DNA of 64,000 bases from JACRPI01 sp964385055. Lineage in GTDB: Archaea > Nanobdellota > Nanobdellia > Woesearchaeales > DSVV01. Below the pieces are notes generated by a model, which saw nothing but the letters and a program-made list of their open reading frames with translations, made no database searches and was not told the DNA's origin. A program made the position numbers and the translations under genes. Of the stretch, positions 26,305 to 34,908 are shown one piece after another. Every line of letters begins with the position of its first letter. The stretch's first letter is position 1. The stretch is taken from NCBI GenBank assembly GCA_964385055.1, contig CAYLMH010000004.1, positions 1 through 64,000 of the forward strand, given 5' to 3'.

Positions 26305-28008
26305 CTACCTATGCCCATACCAGAATTTGTAGGTATTTCCTTCAATTTCATCCAACCTGCAAAATCCAACGCGTTCAAACTGAACAATCGCGCCTACTTC
26401 TAACTCTGCAATCGCTTTTTCTCCAAGACCTTTAGCAATCGTATTATCAGGCATGCGAACTTCGACAACAGTATGCTCTCCTTGTTTTGGAAGCCAATGG
26501 ATGATGCGCTTACCATGCGCTTTGTACGACTCATAATCCTCACTCACAAAAATATAGTTTTTTTCTTTTTTTGTGAAATTCACACAATCCATTAACCTGG
26601 TGAGCTCGTTTTCCTCTATTTGCTCGACATCTTCTTTCGCAAGATAAAATGTTTCGTTTGCTTCGAACGTTCTGCCGCCTTTTTTTGTTTCAGGATGCAA
26701 ATCCAACGCAATATGTTTTTTTGGACTATTTTTTATGTGCACTTCAACGGGATCTTTGATAAAAAAATATCTATTTGCAGCAGCGTCAATCACTTCTTTG
26801 TTGAACGCGTTGAGAGATTTGAAGAACTCAGCCATGTCCACTGTTTTATCTGCCAATGAAATGCCTATTTCTGTCGCGAATTTTTGGAACGCTTCTGGCT
26901 GATATCCTCTCCGTTTTAACGCGCCAATAAATGGAATTCGAATGTCCTGCCATCCTTCAAACTGACCACTCTCAATCATTGCTCTTGTTTTGGAGCAGGA
27001 CACTTCCACCTCTGTTCCTGTAAAATTAATTCTGCCCACGGAAACGGAAATTGGCGTGTCAACTTTCAACGCTGCATGAATAAACTCCTGACGCTTTGCG
27101 TTATCTGCGTGGTCTTTTCCTCTAAGCGTGTGAGTAACTCCTGTGTCCATATCGTCAATCGCCACTGCGAAATTCATCAACGGCCAGATTTTGTATTTTT
27201 CTCCTTGTCTTGGATGCGGTGATTCATTTATTCTGATAATAGGGAAATCGCGCATTGCGGGATTTTTATGTTCAATATCTGTTTTGAATCGCACGACTGC
27301 TTCTCCTTGCTTGTACGTCGTAATCATGGAGTTCCAGCGCTTGAGATTTTCTTCTGCAGTATTATCTCTGCATGGGCATGCCTGCATTTGCTGGCACATT
27401 TTTCTAAATTCTTCTGCGTCACAAAGACAAACATACGCAAAATTTTCTTCTAGTAAACGAACTGCGTAAGAATAATATAATTCCATTCGATCAGATTGAA
27501 CAAGCACTTCTGCGACATTATTTTTCGTGAGCCAATTCGCGTCTTCTGGAATGAGATGATACGCGTCAGGATAAATGTTGTCTGGGTTAGTGTCTTCAAT
27601 TCGCAAAATCATTTTTCCTTTGTATTTTTTCGCGTACAGAGAATTTAAGGAGATAATATACGCGTGACCGATATGTAATGGCCCTGATGGCGATGGCGCA
27701 AAACGGAATGTTGCTTTTTCTCCAGATGGATGCGTTGGAAGTTCTTTTAATCCGTGCTTTTCTTCTTTTGGCTTTTCAAGTTCTTCTGCAAAGAGCGCGA
27801 ATTGAATCTTTTGTTCGTCTGGAGTGAGCGTGTTTACTTCTTTAATCACTGCCGCGATAATAGTTTGGACGAGCTGGATCTCTTTTTTGTATTCTGGTTT
27901 TTCAGCGAGGACTTTGCCAATGACATTTCCCATTGTTGCTGTGCCGTTGAATTTCACTGCGTTTTGCAACGCGTATTTTTTTGCGATTTGTTTTACTTCT
28001 TTTTCCAT
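26305..28008 (-). CDS. gltX: glutamyl-tRNA synthetase, archaeal type
   Basis: A 567-residue GluRS that charges tRNA-Glu (and tRNA-Gln when a GatDE route is used). It has the class I HIGH motif in PSPSGPLHIGHAYI, RIEDTNPD after it, the KMSKS-equivalent VSCSKTRAM and the archaeal/eukaryotic-type beta-barrel anticodon-binding C-terminus. The N-terminal helical extension MEKEVKQIAKKYALQNA is the normal archaeal form. The start ATG 28008 is preceded by AAGGTG eight bases upstream; a GTG two codons earlier is less likely. The promoter TTTTTAAAG (about 28045) lies next to the palindrome that begins element B. Confidence 0.95.
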   Translation of the reverse strand: MEKEVKQIAKKYALQNAVKFNGTATMGNVIGKVLAEKPEYKKEIQLVQTIIAAVIKEVNTLTPDEQKIQFALFAEELEKPKEEKHGLKELPTHPSGEKATFRFAPSPSGPLHIGHAYIISLNSLYAKKYKGKMILRIEDTNPDNIYPDAYHLIPEDANWLTKNNVAEVLVQSDRMELYYSYAVRLLEENFAYVCLCDAEEFRKMCQQMQACPCRDNTAEENLKRWNSMITTYKQGEAVVRFKTDIEHKNPAMRDFPIIRINESPHPRQGEKYKIWPLMNFAVAIDDMDTGVTHTLRGKDHADNAKRQEFIHAALKVDTPISVSVGRINFTGTEVEVSCSKTRAMIESGQFEGWQDIRIPFIGALKRRGYQPEAFQKFATEIGISLADKTVDMAEFFKSLNAFNKEVIDAAANRYFFIKDPVEVHIKNSPKKHIALDLHPETKKGGRTFEANETFYLAKEDVEQIEENELTRLMDCVNFTKKEKNYIFVSEDYESYKAHGKRIIHWLPKQGEHTVVEVRMPDNTIAKGLGEKAIAELEVGAIVQFERVGFCRLDEIEGNTYKFWYGHR

Positions 28009-28080
28009 GAACACTACACCTTGTTTACTCTACTTTTGTTAATTGAGGTTCTTTAAAAAGTATTTCATCATATATTATCC

Positions 28081-28188
28081 TTTCGGATTATCCGAAAAAA
28101 ATAGCAGAAAAGAATAAAATCCCGAAACGTATTCGCGTTATCCGAAAATCCTTCGGAATGTCCGTAAGATTTTCGGAAAACTCGTCGA
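28081..28188. promoter_or_regulatory. 108-bp palindromic upstream element, copy B
   Basis: Palindrome TTTCGGA-TTA-TCCGAAA (28081-28097), 25 unconserved bases, then the 66-bp block 28123-28188 that matches 12382-12447 at 63 of 66 positions. Spacing between palindrome and block is identical at both loci. The element sits between the gltX promoter and the TATA-like TTTAATAAG (28196-28204) of the second tRNA-like gene. Confidence 0.75.
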
Positions 28189-28232
28189 AGAATTATTTAA
28201 TAAGTCCACTCTTAAAAATTGTCAAGAATATT

Positions 28233-28346
28233 AGTGAGGTCGCATAAAGGTATTGCGATGGCCTGATGAAACCCATCGATAAGATGGGCTTCAGAGAGCC
28301 ATTTCGTCTTAGCGGGCGTATCGGGGTTCAAGTCCCCGCCTCACCG
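28233..28346 (+). tRNA. second intron-containing class II tRNA, apparent anticodon GAU
   Basis: D-arm GCATAAAGGTATTGC with a 3-bp stem, anticodon stem ATGGC/GCCAT, a 19-nt variable region with a CGTC/GGCG arm, T-arm CGGGG-TTCAAGT-CCCCG and discriminator G. The acceptor AGTGAGG/CCTCACC has an A-C mismatch at 1-72; alternatively the end is G28234 with a shifted 7-bp stem. The bulge-helix-bulge has middle helix CTGA/TCAG, bulges TGA and AGA and inner hairpin CCCATC-GATAA-GATGGG. Cleavage removes 28269-28296 (28 nt) and leaves CTGATGA, exactly the loop of copy A. All other stems differ in sequence from copy A but still pair, which indicates selection on the fold. Confidence 0.72.
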
Positions 28347-28510
28347 TTTATTATTCTCTTGAACAATATAAATTTTTTGGAGAAAACTTTCCCGTCGTCA
28401 AACAAAAAACTTTATATACTTTGCCCATGTTGCAAATTCCATACATCTCACATCCATACGGATGACAGTGATACAGAATATAGAACATTTCAAAAAGAGG
28501 GTGATGTTTG

Positions 28511-29260
28511 ATGAGGAAAATTTGTATTATTAATCAAAAAGGTGGTGTTGCTAAAACAACAACAACCATCAATCTTGCAACTGCGCTTGCAGCAAACGAA
28601 AAACGAGTTCTGATCATTGATCTTGATCCCCAGGGAAACGTAGGAACAAGCCTTTGCGTGCAAAACGAAAAAACAACCTATGATCTTATGATTAATGACG
28701 CTGATCCGTATGACTGCATTGTCAATGTCGCTCCTGGTCTTGATATTATCACCAGCGACAGTTCCCTCGCAAAAGCAGAACTTATCATGAGCGGTCAAAC
28801 AAGCAGAGAAACCATACTCGCGCGAAAATTGGAACCAATCTTTAATTATGATTACATCCTTATCGATTGTCCGCCGTCACTGAGCTTGCTGAATGTCAAC
28901 GCACTCCTTTACGCAAACGAAGCGTTTGTTCCTGTTTCCACAGACTTCCTTGCGCTTGACGCGCTCAAAAAGATGTCACAAACTGTTTCTGAGATCAATG
29001 AACTCTTTGATCATGACATCAAAATTACGCTCGTTATTCCCACATTATATGACCGACGAAGCAAGGCATGCGTCGCAACACTCAAAGAGATTAAACGCGG
29101 ATATGAAGAACTTGTCGCGAATCCAATCCGAATGAATTCCAAGCTTCGCGAAGCGCCAAGCCAAGGAAAGGATATCTTTGAATACGCAAAACGATCTCCT
29201 GGCGCAATGGATTACAAAAAACTCGCGCAATTGGTTATGGAAGCAGAAGAGTATGCTTAA
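28511..29260 (+). CDS. ParA/Soj-family ATPase
   Basis: A 249-residue deviant Walker-A ATPase of the ParA/Soj type, which positions DNA or protein cargo. It shows INQKGGVAKTTTTINLA, the switch DLDPQGNVGTSL and Walker B YDYILIDCPPSLSLL. The length is that of chromosomal Soj proteins. ATG 28511 follows GGGTGAT at five bases; a TTG one codon earlier is less likely. No ParB homologue is visible nearby. The downstream glycosyltransferase overlaps its stop by eight bases, so the pair is translationally coupled, which is unusual for a segregation protein and may mean a role in localising membrane proteins. Confidence 0.88.
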   Translation: MRKICIINQKGGVAKTTTTINLATALAANEKRVLIIDLDPQGNVGTSLCVQNEKTTYDLMINDADPYDCIVNVAPGLDIITSDSSLAKAELIMSGQTSRETILARKLEPIFNYDYILIDCPPSLSLLNVNALLYANEAFVPVSTDFLALDALKKMSQTVSEINELFDHDIKITLVIPTLYDRRSKACVATLKEIKRGYEELVANPIRMNSKLREAPSQGKDIFEYAKRSPGAMDYKKLAQLVMEAEEYA

Positions 29261-30806
29261 TTTTTCTTATTTTTTTCAACACCCTCACAGAAATCGGTTT
29301 TTACTATTCTCTATACTCTTTCTCGCAATCGTTCTTCGGCTCCTTTACATCCAAAATGTTACTGCGGATGAAGTTCTGTATACTACAGAAGCAATGAACA
29401 TGCTTCATGATGCGTATGATATTCACGAAATTCACCATGGTCCAGCATTACGATATGTGTTTGTGGGAATTGTTGCTTTTTTTGTTGTTCTTTTTGGTCC
29501 GAGCCATCTTGGAGTCATTCTTCTCCCCTTTTTATCTTCATTAGGGAGTATTGTTCTTACTTATCTTGTGATAAAATTTTTGTATGGGGAAAAACAAGCG
29601 TTTTTAGCTGCATTTCTCCTCGCAATCTTCCCCCTGAATCTCAAATATTCTACTGTTCTTGAAGCAGATGTTCTTGTTAGTTTCCTCATGCTTGTTTGCT
29701 TTTCCATTTATTTGTTTTATAAAAGTGATTGGAAATTCTTTTTAATAGGTATTATTTTGGGAATTGGTCTTTTCATAAAACTATTCATAATACTTTTTTT
29801 GTTCCTTCTTTGCGTTGAGTTAACAAAAACAAGGAACATGCGTCTATTCTCCTTGCTCTTTATGGGAATACTCATTGGAAGTGGGCCATTCATACTCTTT
29901 CAATATATTGAGACTGGCGATCCATTGTACCACATTACGAAGGATAAAGCGCTTGCACAGGAATATTACCAAGCGCATTCAGAAGAGACTGGGAACTTTT
30001 TTACTTATTTGTTTAATCCATTTTCTCAATATCCGGAACCAACACTCCTTAACATCTATGTGTTTCTCGCTTTTCTTTTGTTCTGCACAGAGATGTGGCA
30101 AAAATCTACTTCTTTCCCCTTCTTTTGGCTTTGGCTCTTCTCAGGATACGCATTAGTAGAGATACCTAACCTTATTCCAGCTATCCAACGCTATCTTATT
30201 CTTCTTGAAGTCCCTCTTGTTGTTCTTGCGGCAGCACAATTACAAAAAATAAAAAATTTATTTTGTCTTTTTCTTGTTCTGGGCTTGCTTCTTTCCTTTA
30301 CATTCTGGCAACTCGAAGCAGTAGCTCCTTATTTTACTGAACCAGCCACTTCATATCAAGAACAAATTGCTGAATTTCTTAAAACGCTGTCACAAAAAGA
30401 TATTTACATTATGCATAACATTGAAGTTCCTTATCTTACTTATTATCTAGGTTACACTTATAATTATTCTGGACTGTTTGGGTACAGAGGTCCAGCAAAT
30501 TATACTTTTTATGATCTTCATTTTGTTTCCTCTCTTCATGACATTAAGAACGATACCTACCTTATTCTTCGACATGATCTTTTTGTCGATGAAACAGATT
30601 TTGGAAATTATTACAAAAGCAGAAATCTGACGCTTGATGTTATAAATGAAGCAGTAGAAGGAGTACCTTTACGATGGCACATGCTTTACAAGATATATCC
30701 TCTTTCAGACCCTTCTATAACATATTACAGTGTCTGGTATGTTGTTGATGAGAAGGACTTCGTTGATGACAACACGCTTTTATTACAACTTCGTTCAGAG
30801 GGTTGA
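29253..30806 (+). CDS. GT39-like membrane glycosyltransferase
   Basis: A 517-residue polytopic membrane protein of the dolichyl-phosphate-mannose mannosyltransferase/ArnT (GT-C) superfamily. After the first helix (FLLFSILFLAIVLRLLYI) the first outer loop carries the acidic pair TADEVLYTTEAMNML that is the catalytic site region of GT-C enzymes. About ten helices follow, with a C-terminal soluble domain of about 150 residues outside the membrane. The ATG at 29253 lies inside the end of the ParA gene. It would transfer sugars from a lipid carrier to surface proteins or lipids; uppP at 12682 could recycle such carriers. Confidence 0.78.
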   Translation: MLNFSYFFQHPHRNRFLLFSILFLAIVLRLLYIQNVTADEVLYTTEAMNMLHDAYDIHEIHHGPALRYVFVGIVAFFVVLFGPSHLGVILLPFLSSLGSIVLTYLVIKFLYGEKQAFLAAFLLAIFPLNLKYSTVLEADVLVSFLMLVCFSIYLFYKSDWKFFLIGIILGIGLFIKLFIILFLFLLCVELTKTRNMRLFSLLFMGILIGSGPFILFQYIETGDPLYHITKDKALAQEYYQAHSEETGNFFTYLFNPFSQYPEPTLLNIYVFLAFLLFCTEMWQKSTSFPFFWLWLFSGYALVEIPNLIPAIQRYLILLEVPLVVLAAAQLQKIKNLFCLFLVLGLLLSFTFWQLEAVAPYFTEPATSYQEQIAEFLKTLSQKDIYIMHNIEVPYLTYYLGYTYNYSGLFGYRGPANYTFYDLHFVSSLHDIKNDTYLILRHDLFVDETDFGNYYKSRNLTLDVINEAVEGVPLRWHMLYKIYPLSDPSITYYSVWYVVDEKDFVDDNTLLLQLRSEG

Positions 30807-30842
30807 CTTTATATGTATAATAGAAATTCGTTCACTAGTATA

Positions 30843-31241
30843 TTATTCTGGTTTCACTAAATGCAAATTCAACCGCACTCTTTTTGCCAACTCTTCTGTT
30901 GAGAAAGGCTTGCCCATATAATCATCTGCACCTGCATCAACTGCATGCAGTTTATCATCCATCTCTTTCTTCGCTGAAAGCATCAACACAGGGATATGCG
31001 CTGTCTCTTTCTTCCCCTTAATCTCTTTACACAATTCATACCCATTCATGTGCTCTGTTAACATAATGTCCGCAATAACCATATCCACTCGCTGTGTATG
31101 CAACGTTTGCAAGGCTTCAAATCCTGAATGCGCACCCACAAGTTCATACGAACTATTCGCCAGCGTGTCTTTTATTAAAGAAACAATCTCCACATCATCA
31201 TCAACGATTAATACTCTCTTCTTTTCGCTGATTTCATTCAT
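30843..31241 (-). CDS. CheY-like response regulator receiver
   Basis: A 132-residue single receiver domain. Asp-Asp-Asp acid pocket in VLIVDDDVEIVSLI, phospho-acceptor Asp in MVIADIMLTEHMNGYELCK, the conserved Ser in LMLSAKKEMDDKLHAV and Lys in DDYMGKPFSTEELAKRV. No output domain. The start ATG 31241 is chosen over one seven codons upstream because TTAAATAAG lies at leaderless distance. No histidine kinase is encoded in the window, so the partner is elsewhere. Confidence 0.9.
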   Translation of the reverse strand: MNEISEKKRVLIVDDDVEIVSLIKDTLANSSYELVGAHSGFEALQTLHTQRVDMVIADIMLTEHMNGYELCKEIKGKKETAHIPVLMLSAKKEMDDKLHAVDAGADDYMGKPFSTEELAKRVRLNLHLVKPE

Positions 31242-31324
31242 AGAAAGGGAAATATAGTGCACTTATTTAATCCTGTTTATAGAAATTATATAGAACGCAC
31301 AAAAAAGAAAAAATAAAGAAAAAA

Positions 31325-31993
31325 TTATTGGGTGATGCACACGCCATCCTGACAGACCATTCCTTCTGCGCATGGCTCTGTTGCATAAACAACAAGATCT
31401 CCTTTACAATAGTATTCTGTTAACTTATTCTCTTCACCAGCTGCGCACTCATCCATATATGTGCCTTCGCTGTAGTCAAGGTAATACGTTCCTTCTGCTA
31501 CTCCTTTTGTAAAGCGATTATAGCCACCATCTGTGTCGCTGCAATGCGCGGTAATCACTGTTGCTCCTGTGACATTACTTTCTCCTGTGCTCCCAAAGCC
31601 TCCAAGGAAAAACAAACCTACGACAATAACTGCTAATACTCCAACTCCAATGCCCGTATAAAGGAATATTTTTGAACTTCCTCCGCTCGGTGCTTCTGCT
31701 GCTGGTTGTGAAAATTCCGCTGGATTATAGGTTTTCCCTATTCCTTTATCGCTATCTGCCATTTTACTTTCCTCCTTCTTTTCCTCAGCTTTGACGCTGA
31801 CTTCCTGTACAGGTTCTGCCTGAATTTCTGCACTGCTTGGAGCAGTTACAGCAATTGGTTCTGCCTGCACATTTTGTACAGGGACATTAGATGCACTATT
31901 CATTTCTTCAACAGCAGGTTTTGCCTTCGCAACTTTTACCGCTGCTTTCTTGACTGGCTTTTTCGCTGCTTTTGCCGGTGCTTTTTTTGCCAT
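31325..31993 (-). CDS. hypothetical anchored protein with basic N-tail
   Basis: A 222-residue protein. The N-terminus is an Ala/Lys-rich histone-like tail (MAKKAPAKAAKKPVKKAAVK), followed by a disordered Glu/Val/Pro region, a membrane helix (IFLYTGIGVGVLAVIVVGLFFLGGF) and an outer C-terminal domain with six cysteines (AHCSDTDGGYN, DECAAG, YYCKGD, EPCAEGMVCQDGVCITQ). The end resembles small Cys-rich domains seen in many DPANN surface proteins. The start ATG 31993 follows GAGGTGGATCCTA; five upstream codons in frame are not supported. The basic tail would be cytoplasmic and might contact DNA; that is inference. Confidence 0.6.
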   Translation of the reverse strand: MAKKAPAKAAKKPVKKAAVKVAKAKPAVEEMNSASNVPVQNVQAEPIAVTAPSSAEIQAEPVQEVSVKAEEKKEESKMADSDKGIGKTYNPAEFSQPAAEAPSGGSSKIFLYTGIGVGVLAVIVVGLFFLGGFGSTGESNVTGATVITAHCSDTDGGYNRFTKGVAEGTYYLDYSEGTYMDECAAGEENKLTEYYCKGDLVVYATEPCAEGMVCQDGVCITQ

Positions 31994-32150
31994 TAGGATC
32001 CACCTCAAAGAACATGAAGTTCTTTCTTTACTCTCTTCTCATCAAAAAGAGGTATATAAATCTATTGAAAATCCGCATGAGGTACATTTACGGAGTTATA
32101 CTTTGTCAGTAGCAAAATTATATAAAGGCCTCTGTTTGACAATCTTTTTA

Positions 32151-32249
32151 TAGCTGACGCACGAAATAATCGTAATTTTTTGGGTGATTTCGTGTGTCAG
32201 CTAATAAGCGAACGAACATATGAAATTGCGAAAATTTGGTTCGTTCGCT
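32151..32249. repeat. twin-hairpin element, copy 2
   Basis: First hairpin: 17-nt arms 32151-32167 and 32187-32203 (TAGCTGACGCACGAAAT pairing with one G-T). Second: AGCGAACGAAC (32207-32217) with GTTCGTTCGCT (32239-32249). Loops are 19 and 21 nt; TCGTAATTT in loop 1 pairs with AAATTGCGA in loop 2 with one wobble. The last arm runs into the TATA box TATATAAT of the downstream MgtE_N/CBS gene. Confidence 0.75.
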
Positions 32250-32298
32250 ATATAATGCACTCTTCATGAGCTGCGCATTTTGATTATTGAGGTGTTAT

Positions 32299-33651
32299 AT
32301 GGTATTTTACACAGAGCTCTTAGGAAAGCCTGTTATTGACACAGAAGGCAAGCTTGCAGGTCATCTTACTGATTTTGTCTTCAAAGACGGCGCTGAATCC
32401 GCCCCGATTATCCATATTGTTTATTTAGGCAAAGACAAATACAAACGCAGACTTTCCTGGACTTATGTTGAAGGAATCAAACAAAGCGCTTCTGAAAAAA
32501 ACAACGCGATTTCTCTTTCTCTTCTCCTCAATGTTTCCCTGAAAGAGCTTGAACCTTCTTTTATTCATGAAAATGATTTGCTGGCAAGCGAGCTTCTTGA
32601 TAAACAAATTATTGATGTTGGTGGCGTAAAAGTTGTTCGCGTCAACGACATTCTGCTCAACAAAGTTGGAGAGACTCTTTGCATTACTGGCGTCTGCGTT
32701 GGAACAACAAGTTTTTTCAGGCGCCTTGGAATGAAACAACATGGCCTTGGAAAAATGTTTTATCGTTTTACTTCTGAGAGAATTATTCCCTGGAAATCTG
32801 TTGAACCATTGGAAACAAGCAAACATCTTCTTTTGAAGGAATCCAAAAATAAAATCGCGGAACTGCATCCTGGAGACATCGCGGATCTTATGGAGGAACT
32901 TTCGCCCAAAGAACAAATGCTCGTCTTCAATAAACTGGACAGACAAACTGCTGCAAAAACACTCGTTGAAGCGCAGCCAGAAGTGCAGGAATCGTTCTTT
33001 CGCGGACTTAAACTTCCAAAAATCGTGGAACTGCTCGAGAGCATCGCGCCGTATCGCGCTGCTGATCTTCTTGCTCTTGCATCTGACGAAAAAGTGAAAC
33101 TCATTTTACAACACATGAAGCCAGAGAAAGCAAAAGAGATCAACGAGCTTCTCCAATATCAGGAAAATACCGCAGGCGCGTTGATGCGTACAGATGTTTT
33201 CACTTTACAAGATGATCAAACCGCTGCCTCTGCGCTCTCGACCATTCGAAAATTGCAGCCATCCGCAGACAAAACGCATATTCTTTTTGTGATTGACAAA
33301 GAGCATCAACTTGTGGGAACGCTTTCTCTGCGTTCTTTGCTTAACGCGTCTTCGCGCCAAAAAATTAAAGATTTCATGAAGAAACACCCTTTTGTTGTCC
33401 ATCTCCAAACATCCAAAGAAGATATCGCGACTGTTCTTGAAAAATATAATTTCTTTGTTGTTCCTGTTGTTGATGAGCACGGAAAACTTAAAGGAATGAT
33501 CACCGCAGACGAAGTACTTTCTGAAGTTATTCCTCAATCATGGATCCGGCGTAAATTTGTTGCAAAACGCGCGAAAAGAAAACATAAGATCACAAACGGC
33601 AATGATTCTGTAACAGGAAGTGTACCTCCTGAGAAATCTCGGGGATCCTAA
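32299..33651 (+). CDS. PRC-barrel / MgtE_N / CBS protein, putative regulator of the adjacent metal transporter
   Basis: A 450-residue soluble protein. Residues 1-75 form a PRC-barrel-like domain (LGKPVIDTEGKLAGHLTDFVF), repeated about 90-165 (LLDKQIIDVGGVKVVRVNDI). Residues about 185-290 match the MgtE N-terminal domain (LHPGDIADLMEELSPKEQMLVFNKL). Two CBS motifs follow (TAGALMRTDVFTLQDDQ and TSKEDIATVLEKYNFFVVPVVDEHGKLKGMIT). The membrane domain of MgtE is missing. The stop TAATG overlaps the ATG of the NRAMP gene, so the two proteins are made together; the CBS/MgtE_N part probably senses Mg2+ or nucleotides and controls the transporter. The start at 32299 follows GAGGTGTTAT. Confidence 0.85.
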   Translation: MVFYTELLGKPVIDTEGKLAGHLTDFVFKDGAESAPIIHIVYLGKDKYKRRLSWTYVEGIKQSASEKNNAISLSLLLNVSLKELEPSFIHENDLLASELLDKQIIDVGGVKVVRVNDILLNKVGETLCITGVCVGTTSFFRRLGMKQHGLGKMFYRFTSERIIPWKSVEPLETSKHLLLKESKNKIAELHPGDIADLMEELSPKEQMLVFNKLDRQTAAKTLVEAQPEVQESFFRGLKLPKIVELLESIAPYRAADLLALASDEKVKLILQHMKPEKAKEINELLQYQENTAGALMRTDVFTLQDDQTAASALSTIRKLQPSADKTHILFVIDKEHQLVGTLSLRSLLNASSRQKIKDFMKKHPFVVHLQTSKEDIATVLEKYNFFVVPVVDEHGKLKGMITADEVLSEVIPQSWIRRKFVAKRAKRKHKITNGNDSVTGSVPPEKSRGS

Positions 33652-34898
33652 TGCGAAAACTCTTTAATCTTCCATTCCATCATCTCTTGTTTTTTCTTTC
33701 CATAGTCGGTCCAGGATTAATCAGCGCAATCGCGGGCAATGACGCGGGAGGAATTACGACGTTCTCTGTCGCTGGAGCTCGTTTTGGTTACGCGCTTTTC
33801 TGGACGATGATTCCACTGATTTTGCTTCTCATTGTTGTTCAGGAAATGTGCGCACGCATGGGTGTTGTGACAGGTAAAGGACTTGCTGACTTGATTCGCG
33901 AAAATTTTGGCCTGAAGATGACTGTCGTGTTTATGGTTGGTCTTTTTTTCGCGAACTTCGCGACTACTATTTCAGAATTCGCGGGGATTGCCGCAGCATC
34001 AGAATTGTTTGGACTGAACAGATATCTCACTGTTATTTTTGCAGGGTTTCTGATTTTAGTTTTGACTATTCGAGTGAATTACAAACTGCTGGAGAAAGTT
34101 TTTTTGTTTATGTGTTTGTTTTATGTGACTTATATTATTTCTGGGATTCTCGCGCATCCTGACTGGAACGCTGTTGGTCACGCGCTTGTGACTCCAACCT
34201 TTTCTCTTGACACCCAATATCTCGTGATTCTTGTTGGACTGCTTGGTACTTCTATCACTCCATGGATGCAGTTTTACCTGCAATCTTCCATTGTTGAAAA
34301 AGGACTCAAACTTTCTGAATACAGGTATGCTCGCTGGGAACTTATACTTGCGGCGATTCTTGCGACGACTATTTCGTTTTTCATTCTTCTCGCTGCTGCT
34401 GCGATTTTATATCCGCAAGGAATTACTATTGAAAACGCTGCAGAAGCCGCTGCTGCGCTCGAACCAATTGCAGGACATTTCGCAGAAGTTCTCTTTGCCC
34501 TTGGATTATTTGCCGCTGCGTTTTTTGGCGCGTTTATTTTGCCTTTGTCCACTGCGTATTATGTCTGCGAAGCGTTTGGCTGGGAATCTGGCGTGAACAA
34601 AAAGTTCCATGAAGCACGGGAATTTTACACAGTCATTGGATTGCTTGTCTTGCCTTCCGCGCTTGTTGTTCTCATTCCAAGCATTCCGCTTGTTCCATTG
34701 ATGTTGCTCTCACAAGTCATTAATGGGGTGCTGCTTCCTGTCTTACTTCTTGTTATTTTGCATCTGGTTAATAATGAGAAAGTCATGGGAGAATACGTCA
34801 ATAAACCGCTGTATAATGTGATTTGCTGGATCGCTGCTTTCTTGTTGATTCTTGTGACTATGGCGATGGTGGGGATGACTGTTTGGCAGTTTGTTTGA
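33651..34898 (+). CDS. NRAMP-family divalent metal transporter
   Basis: A 415-residue membrane protein with about 11 helices. The helix 1 motif is VGPGLISAIAGNDAGGITTF, corresponding to the DPGN metal-binding site of NRAMP transporters but altered to GNDAGG. The helix 6 region GLLGTSITPWMQFYLQSSIV corresponds to the MPH region, here without its Met-Pro-His. These substitutions are the pattern reported for NRAMP-related magnesium transporters rather than Mn/Fe NRAMPs. Coupling to an MgtE_N/CBS protein points the same way. The metal specificity is inference. It is followed by the 60-bp tandem repeat region. Confidence 0.85.
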   Translation: MRKLFNLPFHHLLFFLSIVGPGLISAIAGNDAGGITTFSVAGARFGYALFWTMIPLILLLIVVQEMCARMGVVTGKGLADLIRENFGLKMTVVFMVGLFFANFATTISEFAGIAAASELFGLNRYLTVIFAGFLILVLTIRVNYKLLEKVFLFMCLFYVTYIISGILAHPDWNAVGHALVTPTFSLDTQYLVILVGLLGTSITPWMQFYLQSSIVEKGLKLSEYRYARWELILAAILATTISFFILLAAAAILYPQGITIENAAEAAAALEPIAGHFAEVLFALGLFAAAFFGAFILPLSTAYYVCEAFGWESGVNKKFHEAREFYTVIGLLVLPSALVVLIPSIPLVPLMLLSQVINGVLLPVLLLVILHLVNNEKVMGEYVNKPLYNVICWIAAFLLILVTMAMVGMTVWQFV

Positions 34899-34908
34899 GT
34901 AAATTCTA

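Noticed and set aside
28377..28511. Small frame with a CPCCKFH motif ending at the ParA start (TGATGA overlap)
   Set aside because: Looks protein-like and would be coupled to ParA, but only a TTG start is available, upstream of the TATA box TTTATATA, so its start cannot be supported.
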